Below are positions 1 to 6,700 of a DNA stretch of 11,662 bases, one piece after another. Location of the stretch: contig JACETS010000072.1 in NCBI GenBank assembly GCA_013911195.1, positions 1 through 11,662 on the forward strand, in the 5' to 3' direction. Within the stretch, counting starts at the first letter, position 1. Each line of letters starts with the position of its first letter. The position numbers were made by a program, and so were the translations under genes. Source of the stretch: Verrucomicrobiales bacterium (lineage in GTDB: Bacteria > Verrucomicrobiota > Verrucomicrobiia > Verrucomicrobiales > DEV007). Below the pieces are notes generated by a model. The model did not search any database and was not told the DNA's origin. It saw only the letters and a list, made by a program, of their open reading frames with translations.

Positions 1-218
1 GCTCTAAATAATTTAAAGTATAAGACGCGCGTTTCTTTCTTAAGATTTTCCAGCTCTGTTTTTTCAAGTTCCTCCCATTCCAGTTTATACTTTTCACACC
101 AAGTACTCCATTCGTCATCAGTGGCCAATTGAGTAAGTCGATCCGCCTCATGATCAGGCAGTTCATGATACTCTTCAAAAGTATAGTCAAAAATGACCTT
201 TTTTTTAACTTCTTCCAT
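1..218 (-). CDS. Hypothetical acidic protein, C-terminus cut by window edge
   Basis: I do not recognise this gene. The frame is open from an ATG at 218 to the left edge, giving about 72 residues with no stop. The visible part is rich in Glu, Lys, Asp and Trp, with a likely amphipathic helical or coiled stretch around residues 45-65 (many E, K and L). It has no signal peptide and no membrane segment, so it is probably cytoplasmic. The uninterrupted frame and strongly non-random composition support coding. No Shine-Dalgarno stands before the ATG. It lies 23 nt downstream of the small membrane-protein gene on the same strand, so the two are probably co-transcribed. Its total length is unknown. 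Confidence 0.6.
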   Translation of the reverse strand, partial: MEEVKKKVIFDYTFEEYHELPDHEADRLTQLATDDEWSTWCEKYKLEWEELEKTELENLKKETRVLYFKLFR

Positions 219-241
219 TTCAATGAATGACGTATTTATGC

Positions 242-358
242 CTAGAAAACCCAAGCGAAAAATAGATATATAACTAAACCAACTATAAAATATCCAACAA
301 CACAACCAACAGAACGAATAGGATTTACTTCCCTCGGATTTTTATCATCTTCATCCAT
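242..358 (-). CDS. Small single-pass membrane protein (38 aa)
   Basis: A complete ORF of 38 codons from an ATG at 358 to a TAG at 242. The N-terminus is hydrophilic and acidic (MDEDDKNPRE). It is followed by a hydrophobic run from about residue 17 to the last residue (Val, Gly, Ile, Leu, Phe, Tyr, Trp), long enough for one transmembrane helix that ends at the C-terminus. Such a clean polar-head, apolar-tail layout is unlikely by chance. The gene sits 23 nt upstream of the partial acidic protein on the same strand and probably forms an operon with it. No Shine-Dalgarno is visible. The family is not recognised; it could be a small accessory subunit of a membrane complex, but nothing in the sequence shows which. 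Confidence 0.55.
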   Translation of the reverse strand: MDEDDKNPREVNPIRSVGCVVGYFIVGLVIYLFFAWVF

Positions 359-466
359 TTCACAAAAGTAGACAAACAATTAATAACAGAAATAGAAAAC
401 TACCAATCTTAAATTTTCTAATGAACCAAGAGGATGTGATTTCGGTAGCACCAAATCCTGATGGCC

Positions 467-1528
467 CTAGCTATTGTGATCATCATCACCTTTAGCCATT
501 CCAAAAATTTTAATATCATCAAAACCAAAAGCTTGCATTCCGTCTAAAAGGCTCTCAACCCTTATGATCAATTCTTGACCTGATTTTGGGACTCCAAAAT
601 ACGTCTTGAAGGTAGTGAATTTATTAGTGGTCGGATTTATTAAGGGTGGTCGTCCAACAAATTGATCGTATATCAAATTTGCAGTTCTCTGACTATTTAC
701 TTCAACACCATTCTCCATAGTATATGTTACATCACCATTGATCTTGATCCGAAATAGGATACTACGTGACTTTGACACCTCATCAAATTCATCATTATCA
801 ATAATAAAATAAACATTGAACATGTCATATTGATTTCTTTCAAAATCACCGGTCGCAGCAAATGCCATTGAAACACCCGTCAGTCTTTTGGCAGAAGAGA
901 TATCGAATTTGAAATCAACGGTCGCCTTGCCATCGGGAAGATCACCGTTCTTTGTATCAGTGATTCCCCAAAAACTGTCTTTTTTTGTGGAGTCTGCAAA
1001 ACCGAGACGGTCAAAAGGGTAGGGGTTCGAATTCCCTGCACCTTCTACACTGTCATCGAATAGTGAGTAGGGTCCTCCAGTGTCTCGATTATAGACGCCC
1101 CAACCATCACCTGGACTGCTGAAACTATTAGGCGGCAGATCATTGCCAGACGTGCTTTCAAAACTTCTAGTGCTAAGCAGATTTTTGGATTCATCAAAAT
1201 CGTGAAATGCAATCAACTTTTCATCGTCAAAATTTGCGTTAACAATCCGATAAAACATTTTGGGAGAAGATCCATAAATTTGTTTAACTCCCCACCAGCC
1301 AGAGCCCAATAAACTCCCCTTTTCTGCGGCAAAAGTTTCTATATTTCGCCAGTTTAATAAATCTTCAGATTCTTCAAAAAAGCGTATCGTTTTTTCCTCC
1401 GGGATTCTATAAGTTATTTCTATGCTTCCCCCTCTTTTAGAGATGTAACTTTCTATGATTTCTTCAGCCTGGATAATTGTGATCAGAGAAAAATTATATA
1501 TCAGGAAAATTATTTTTGGTCTGATCAC
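467..1528 (-). CDS. Exported protein: N-terminal SxDLxxW module plus lectin-like beta-sandwich
   Basis: 353 residues starting at GTG (1528). An ATG two bases upstream is out of frame and meets a stop at once. An in-frame TAA lies at 1552-1550 and no ATG, GTG or TTG lies between, which fixes the GTG start. Residues 1-21 form a signal peptide (hydrophobic core, likely cleavage after IIQA). Residues 35-98 carry the module shared with three neighbours: FFEESEDLLNW at 50-60 and MFYRI at 91-95. Residues about 105-343 look like one extracellular beta-sandwich of the concanavalin/MAM-like type, ending in a GFDDIKIFG strand (335-343), a usual last strand of such domains. The C-terminus is short and acidic (GDDDHNS), with no sorting signal. 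A carbohydrate- or surface-binding role is inference; no catalytic motif is seen. Confidence 0.8.
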   Translation of the reverse strand: MIRPKIIFLIYNFSLITIIQAEEIIESYISKRGGSIEITYRIPEEKTIRFFEESEDLLNWRNIETFAAEKGSLLGSGWWGVKQIYGSSPKMFYRIVNANFDDEKLIAFHDFDESKNLLSTRSFESTSGNDLPPNSFSSPGDGWGVYNRDTGGPYSLFDDSVEGAGNSNPYPFDRLGFADSTKKDSFWGITDTKNGDLPDGKATVDFKFDISSAKRLTGVSMAFAATGDFERNQYDMFNVYFIIDNDEFDEVSKSRSILFRIKINGDVTYTMENGVEVNSQRTANLIYDQFVGRPPLINPTTNKFTTFKTYFGVPKSGQELIIRVESLLDGMQAFGFDDIKIFGMAKGDDDHNS

Positions 1529-1548
1529 ATTTTTTAATTTCCGCAGTA

Positions 1549-1557
1549 ATTATACCA
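1549..1557 (-). promoter_or_regulatory. Extended -10 promoter for the 353-aa exported protein gene
   Basis: The minus strand reads TGGTATAAT, a perfect TATAAT hexamer (1554-1549) preceded by TG-n, the extended -10 form. No good -35 lies 16-18 nt upstream, as expected for an extended -10 promoter. Transcription would start near 1542, leaving only about 14 nt before the GTG at 1528. Confidence 0.45.
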
Positions 1558-1735
1558 ATAACAACCACTTTATTGATACAATTTATAGTTTTAAATTTGT
1601 TTGGTTTATGATGCTTTACTGGCTGCAGAAAAGGTCGGCGCTGGATCATATTTTTGACGTCCCGATTTCCAAGTAATCAAAAAAATCTGTATTACCTAAT
1701 AAGATATATGTCTATTCTGGTGTTTATGATATCTC

Positions 1736-1753
1736 AATCATCTATTGATGATT
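1736..1753. repeat. Perfect 7-bp inverted repeat in the intergenic region
   Basis: AATCATC, loop TATT, GATGATT. It lies 37 nt past the stop of the 97-aa gene on the minus strand. No U-run follows on either strand, so it does not look like a standard terminator. It could be an RNA hairpin in the 3' UTR or an operator half-site pair. Confidence 0.3.
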
Positions 1754-1789
1754 AGTATGCGTATTCATTTTCTAATTCTATTACTAAGT

Positions 1790-2083
1790 CTACTGAGAAA
1801 CGTTAACTCCTCCGAATTTTTTCCTGTATCCTTCAGTACTAAATTTTATGAGCTCATTGAAGCCGTCTCCTTCGATCACGACCTCCTGATTCCATTCTCT
1901 CAAGTCTTCAGATAGTGCAATCAAGTAACTTGAACCATTCTCGGTCTCAAGCTCAAGCTGCACCTCTAAGCCATCATAAACATAGTTCGGGTTTCTGATT
2001 AGCTTACTCCCTCTGGTAATTTTTACTGTCTTGGCCGAATAATAGCCGCCGATATTATCTTTTTTGTACAACTGTCTGAGCAT
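1790..2083 (-). CDS. Short protein consisting mainly of the SxDLxxW module
   Basis: 97 residues from an ATG at 2083. Residues 38-97 match the layout of the small module found in three other genes here: a strand pair, then YLIALSEDLREW (53-64), then a C-terminal strand KFGGVNVSQ where the others have FFRV or YFRV. In the neighbours the module belongs to an exported protein. Here the N-terminal 37 residues are charged and polar, with no signal peptide. The frame is open for only nine more codons upstream, to a TAA at 2113-2111, and those codons contain no ATG, GTG or TTG and add no signal peptide. It may be a cytoplasmic stand-alone module, or the C-terminal remnant of a longer exported protein whose 5' part was lost. 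The terminal FR replaced by GG is consistent with decay but does not prove it. Confidence 0.5.
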   Translation of the reverse strand: MLRQLYKKDNIGGYYSAKTVKITRGSKLIRNPNYVYDGLEVQLELETENGSSYLIALSEDLREWNQEVVIEGDGFNELIKFSTEGYRKKFGGVNVSQ

Positions 2084-2122
2084 AAATAATTTAAGGACTA
2101 TATAAATTTCTTATCCAAACCC

Positions 2123-2151
2123 TTGCCACGACTTTTTGTAAAATGTAATAT
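2123..2151 (+). promoter_or_regulatory. Sigma70-type promoter for the SnoaL/Dabb operon
   Basis: TTGCCA (2123-2128, five of six consensus bases) and TAATAT (2146-2151, four of six) are separated by exactly 17 nt. Initiation would fall near 2158, about 12 nt before the ATG at 2171. The -35 box overlaps the TTG that would be the longest in-frame start of the next gene, which argues against that start. Confidence 0.45.
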
Positions 2152-2170
2152 TTTCATCAAAGAAATTAAT

Positions 2171-2707
2171 ATGAAAATAATACATAAGATTCAGATCATC
2201 TTGATAACGCTCACCTGTCTTAGCTCCCTTCATGCTGACAACCATGCTAACTTTGAGAAGGCGAAAAAAAACAAGGAAATGGCTCTCATGTTTTTTGAAA
2301 AATTACTTATTGAACCTGAAGCACTTAGGCCAGCACTTCATAAAGATTTTACATTCACATACATGGGTAAAATTCCCGACACACTAATTCCTTACGGAGT
2401 CCCTTATGATACCGAATCGTTTTATTCCAAATTCCTTCCCCACATTCCCAAACTTGTACCCGATGGGATAGAATTAAAAACGACCGACATTATTGCGGAT
2501 GAAAATGGAGTGGCGGTACGGCAAAAAGGAAAGGCCAAGGGAAAGTATGGTCCCTACAACAATGATTACTCATGGTTGTTTAAATTCAAAGAGGGTAAAA
2601 TCTTATCCATTGAGGAATTTAACAGCGATTTTTTAGTAGCTAAAAGTCTCTACGGTAAAGTTCTCCGCAAAAAGAAAAAGAAGACACCTTCAAAAGAAAA
2701 AAAATAA
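2171..2707 (+). CDS. Exported SnoaL-like (NTF2-fold) protein
   Basis: 178 residues from the ATG at 2171. An in-frame TTG at 2123 would add 16 residues in front of the signal peptide and coincides with the -35 box, so I reject it. Residues 1-22 are a signal peptide (hydrophobic core, cleavage near LHA-DNH). Residues about 28-162 fit the SnoaL-like NTF2 fold: an N-terminal helix (EKAKKNKEMALMFFEKLL), a buried FTFTYMGK strand, and the hallmark later strands with YNNDYSWLFKFKEGKI (129-144) and the IEEFNSD edge (147-153). Members of this fold are often small-molecule-binding proteins or isomerases; the substrate cannot be read here. The C-terminus is a lysine tail (residues 166-178, nine Lys). The stop is 11 nt before the Dabb gene, so the two form an operon and both products are exported. 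Confidence 0.75.
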   Translation: MKIIHKIQIILITLTCLSSLHADNHANFEKAKKNKEMALMFFEKLLIEPEALRPALHKDFTFTYMGKIPDTLIPYGVPYDTESFYSKFLPHIPKLVPDGIELKTTDIIADENGVAVRQKGKAKGKYGPYNNDYSWLFKFKEGKILSIEEFNSDFLVAKSLYGKVLRKKKKKTPSKEKK

Positions 2708-2718
2708 AACTTATATTC

Positions 2719-3441
2719 ATGAAAAATAGACGAAATTTTATTAAATTGAGTGGACTCGCCGCAATTGGATCTCATGGTACTTCCTTGGCGGAGAGCCCCG
2801 CCAAAAAAACTTTCATTCATGGATTTAATTTCAAATTCAAAAAAGACGTGTCAGAAGAAAAGATTGCCGGGATGATGAAAGAGTTGGCAGCTTTAAAAGA
2901 AAAAATTCCTGTCCTTAAGGAGTTTCTTGTTGGCAAAAATATCGCCGGTAGAACTCATGGATATCAATATGGTGAAGTTGCGGTCTTCGAAAAGAAAGAG
3001 GATCTCATGGTCTATGAAAAACACCCTGAGCATGTGAAGCTAGTAAAGAAAATTCTTCCCAATCTGGAAATTGGTAACGGAATGGACTTTTTTCCCATTG
3101 GTAATGTGAAAACTAAAATTGGGACAGCAGATTATAAAGGACATTTCATACATGCCTTCAATTTCAAATTTAAAGATGGTGTCTCTGATGATGAAATGGC
3201 GGAATTAATGGGTGAGCTTGCCACCCTAAAAGAAAAAATTCCTGTCCTTAAAGAATTACTAATTGGGAAAAATGTTGCCCAGTGGCACAGAGGTTTTCAA
3301 TATGGAGAGATTGCTGTTTTTGAAAAAAAAGAGGATCTTGAAATATTCGATAAGCACCCTGAACACCGAAAGTTAGTCAAAAAAATTATACCTAAGATCG
3401 CAGGTGGGAACGCTATGGATTTTATTCCTATAGATGCCTAA
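2719..3441 (+). CDS. Exported protein with two fused Dabb (dimeric alpha/beta barrel) domains
   Basis: 240 residues. The N-terminus has a Tat-like signal, NRRNFIKLSG (3-12), followed by a weakly hydrophobic stretch to about residue 25. Two copies of one domain follow, residues 32-127 and 143-238, in register with an offset of 111 residues. Shared blocks include HxFNFKFK, LKEKIPVLKE, GKN, GxQYGExAVFEKKEDL, KHPEH and NxMDFxPI. This is the stress-responsive A/B barrel (Dabb) pattern. Known Dabb proteins are usually about 100 residues and pair as homodimers; here one chain carries both halves, so it may fold as an internal pseudo-dimer (inference). Two 25-nt blocks are identical between the copies, suggesting a fairly recent duplication or conversion. 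Partner of the upstream exported SnoaL-like gene. Enzymatic function is unknown. No Shine-Dalgarno is present, so translation may be coupled to the gene before it. Confidence 0.8.
   Translation: MKNRRNFIKLSGLAAIGSHGTSLAESPAKKTFIHGFNFKFKKDVSEEKIAGMMKELAALKEKIPVLKEFLVGKNIAGRTHGYQYGEVAVFEKKEDLMVYEKHPEHVKLVKKILPNLEIGNGMDFFPIGNVKTKIGTADYKGHFIHAFNFKFKDGVSDDEMAELMGELATLKEKIPVLKELLIGKNVAQWHRGFQYGEIAVFEKKEDLEIFDKHPEHRKLVKKIIPKIAGGNAMDFIPIDA
2894..2918 (+). repeat. 25-nt exact direct repeat, copy 1 (Dabb domain 1)
   Basis: Identical to positions 3227-3251, spaced 333 nt apart (111 codons). It encodes LKEKIPVLK in both Dabb domains and marks the internal duplication. Confidence 0.85.
3227..3251 (+). 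repeat. 25-nt exact direct repeat, copy 2 (Dabb domain 2)
   Basis: Identical to positions 2894-2918 and in the same codon phase in the second Dabb domain. Confidence 0.85.
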
Positions 3442-3492
3442 AGCTACAATATACTTGGAAGATATATTTTGAATGCCTTTTTCCGTAGCTTT
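3440..3492 (+). terminator. Weak stem-loop after the SnoaL/Dabb operon
   Basis: AAAGCTAC (3440-3447) pairs with GTAGCTTT (3485-3492), and inside it AATATA (3448-3453) pairs with TATATT (3463-3468). The structure overlaps the stop codon of the Dabb gene and has a T-rich run in its descending side (3476-3482). It is asymmetric and AT-rich and could be a poor terminator or chance. Confidence 0.25.
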
Positions 3493-3729
3493 TGTTATCC
3501 ATCTTGGATCTTTTCTTTTGCTAAAAAAAGCTTCTAAAACACCTCAGCCCAAATCCAGTGAGCTCATCATAATAACAAATAAATTAACTGAACTAACAAG
3601 GGCAACAACCATAAAGGAATTACACGTCATAACCGGTTATTCGTGAATAGTGGACACTATGCACGAGGTCAGACATTTAATGAAACGTATATTGGCACTA
3701 GATTTTTTAGAGATAATTATTTCTGGAAG
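3493..3729. other. Convergent intergenic region with no confident gene
   Basis: This lies between the ends of the plus-strand Dabb gene and the minus-strand giant gene. An ATG-started 57-codon plus-strand frame runs from 3473 to 3646 but has no recognisable domain or ribosome binding site. The clearest structure is the pair of palindromes at 3629-3660. No strong bidirectional terminator is visible. Confidence 0.5.
3629..3660. repeat. Two adjacent palindromes between convergent genes
   Basis: ATAACCGGTTAT (3629-3640) is a perfect 12-bp palindrome. Six bases on, ATAGTG-GA-CACTAT (3647-3660) is a 6-bp inverted repeat around a 2-nt centre. The very short centres suit dimeric protein binding to DNA better than RNA hairpins. 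Function unknown. Confidence 0.4.
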
Positions 3730-6700
3730 TTAACGGAGCCGAACTTTTGCCCGGAAAAATACTGAAGGCTCAGGATTGACAGGATTAGCTGAAATAATGA
3801 TGTATTTCAGAGACTCTGTCCCATCACTGTTATGCGTCCTATCTATAAGTTCTAACTCATTACCTTCAGTCAGAGGAATCCAGGTGATTCCATTGATCGA
3901 TTTTTCCAATTCAACCAGGGCATCGTCAGCACCGAGCCTTTGCCGAACATTGATAATGGGATTCCCGTCTTCGTTAATTAGAGCACTGATTTTATCAGTT
4001 TCCGAAATGGCATAAGCTAGTAAATCTGAAGAGCCTTCACCACGGAAGGAGATAGAATCTGAAGTGCCCGGATTTCCCCCTTTCTTGATACTTGGTCTCC
4101 ACTGACTTGGCCTGTTAGGGTCTCCGTCCCCGACAGGATCAATGCGTATGAGGCTGGAACCATTGCCATCAGCGCTCTTTGGCCATGGTCCTTCATCGCC
4201 GTAAATAAAATCAACAATAACGGATCCGGAAGCATCGCTCAAAAGGATCCGCTCACCACCGTTATTGAGTCTCGAACCATTCTCAAATTGATCCTGACTA
4301 ATGATGATCCTCTCATTAGGACCGATGATGGTCCTATCGGGGAAAGTGAATTCAATTCCGTTTCTGAAATAAACACCGCTCAAATCGACACTCATAGATG
4401 TATCCAGATTAATGAGCTCTATGTATTCTTTGTCTGTTTCAAGTTCGGGATGATACATGATCTCTGAAATGTTAAGATTCATTGCATTGGCAGAGGCGAT
4501 GTTGCCTGTACTTTCAATAGTAATAGAGTCATTACCCACTTCCTCACCTCTACGGTTAAATGCTATCAGCTTTACCGTGTTTTTTCCCGGTTGCACGGGC
4601 ACGCTCACTTTCCACGAATTAGCATCGGTCCATTCGATGGGTAATGGAAGTTCGGCTCCCTCAATATATACTTTTGATACATCAACCCAACCGCTCCCTG
4701 CTATGTCCGCTGTCGATCCATTAACCGTTAGATTATTTCCTAGCCTCGAACTAATAGTAAAAGGAATCTGGTTTGGAATTCGGCTCATTACATAATCTGC
4801 CCTTGATCTAATATTGTTGCTGAACCCATTATAGCTTTCTCTGGCCACCGAACCGTAATGTGACAACCAGTAATTCATGTATTCAGTGTTGAATGTGCTT
4901 TCGATAATGTCGACGAGGTGCCCATGAAAAATTCTTCCGTAAATTGGACGTGCAGGGATCTTGGCAAAATTGCGCCCTCCCCAGAGTGAGGCCCGAGGGT
5001 TTTGTGAGAAAAGGAAGTCCCAGTCCCAAGGCATCGGCTCTACTTTTCCATCCGAAGGACGAACGTAGAAATTCAGATTATGAGGGTTTCCTTGACTGTA
5101 AGTGTCGCCGATTCCAAGGAGTGACATAATAGCAAACTGTCGCATCCATATATCCACATTGATGACATTTTTAATTTCGTCTTCAAGGTCTTGCCCCGTA
5201 AGGCTGAAAGCTTTGCACATGGCTATAATTTCGTCGTACCTATCCTCGGGAAGCCTTGAATTGATACGCATATTGTGACGGTAAATTTCCTTATCATCTC
5301 CCTGATCTGCGAGATCAAAGCTGCTTATCCAGCCAATCGGGAACGGGAGCTTGGGTGATTCCGGGTTTCCTCCCTGAGTACTTTGAAATTCACGGATCCC
5401 CTCCATTTTAAAGACTGTTCCTTTAGTACCTTCTCCTCCAGGAAGACCCTCAAGATAGGGTTTGCCAAAACGGGCCATTGAAAGTCTTGCTGTGCCTCTT
5501 TGGGTAGTATGAATGAGTTGAACGATATCGTTATAGTTATCATGTATGCCTCCAGCATGATTGACCATATGTTTTGCAATAATTTCACGAACGTTACGTC
5601 TTCGCGTTGTAACAGTGCCATGGACTCCTCGGTAAAGTTTGTCGGCGGGAAACTTATAATTGATGCCCGTACTGTCAGAAGAGTTCCGGCTGAACATACT
5701 TCCCCTTAGACGGACTCCACAGTCATAATAAATATTTTTCTCATTGGTAATGATGGTGCATCCATAACGATGATTACTTAAAATCTCATTAGAGTTGTGC
5801 ATTGTTGATGAATCTCGATTCGTCATGATGACTCTGAAATTTTCAATCGATGCGGATGACCTACCATCATCGACCTGAATCATCGCCCTAGAGTCTGAAC
5901 CGTTTTTTGGATAGAAGGAAATGCTCTCACCATCATCGGCTTCGAGATAGAAGTGGATTTTTCTTCCTGCGTTCTGACCTGGGATTTGAATGCTCCAGGA
6001 TCCATTATCAGACATTATCACTGATGCTGTTCGGAATGGACTACCGTCATTTGCATAATGGATTAAAAGAGACTTCACTCCGTCAGGGTCGTTGACTTGG
6101 CCTCTCACGGTAATTGACTGATTAGGCTCAGGGACTGGTGGATAGTGATTCACATTTTTGAAGGTTGGACCGGAATTTACTACTCTGGTGGAGTTTTCTT
6201 CTCCCGGAGTTCCGTGCTTATCAGGTTGTTTTAGAATCACTGTCTTGGCCAGACGGTTGTAATACAGCTCGAAACGGAGTTGCGGTGTTCCCTTCAGCCA
6301 TTTGGCCCTAAATGAAATCTGATAGTCCGTGCCGGGTTTCACCGGCGCCCAAGAACCATTACTTTTAAGATTAGTTTCAAGGAGATTGTTCAGGTAATTC
6401 ATTCTGGCACTCGCAACGATTTTCAACACGGGTGATTCTTCTGAATCGATTACCTCTGACAATTTATGGGTTCCAATCCTTCGCCAATAATTTGCATTAC
6501 CAGCATCAAAGGTTCCGTTCTGCATCAGTTCACGGTTCGCTCCCCCAGGATTCTCTATAACGGAAACGTCATCGATGAGAACCTCACCAGAATCGAGAAG
6601 ACCAAGACGTAGTTCATGAAAATTACGTATTGTCGGGGTATAAGTGGGCACTTGTGCCGTCATTGTATAGCTGTAGTGCACCCATTCGGACTGGTCCGAG

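Noticed and set aside
1019..1037. tRNA T-arm-like sequence (TTCGAAT with a 5-bp stem) on the plus strand
   Set aside because: No matching acceptor, D-arm or anticodon arm lies upstream. It falls inside a well-supported coding frame, so it is coincidence.
1455..1676. 73-codon plus-strand frame overlapping the start of the 353-aa gene
   Set aside because: It overlaps the signal-peptide coding region and promoter of the minus-strand gene and has no domain. Only its 3' end, in the GC-richer islet, deserves notice.
2123..2170. Upstream TTG start for the SnoaL-like gene
   Set aside because: It would put 16 residues in front of a clear signal peptide and overlaps a good -35 box.
3473..3646. 57-aa plus-strand ORF starting MPFSVAFVIH
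   Set aside because: No ribosome-binding site, no recognisable domain and AT-rich codons. It overlaps the possible terminator stem and one palindrome. Most likely chance.
4017..5709. Several 60-112 codon frames on both strands within the giant gene
   Set aside because: They lie fully within the LTD/CotH frame, show no domains or signals, and have low-complexity composition typical of antisense shadows.
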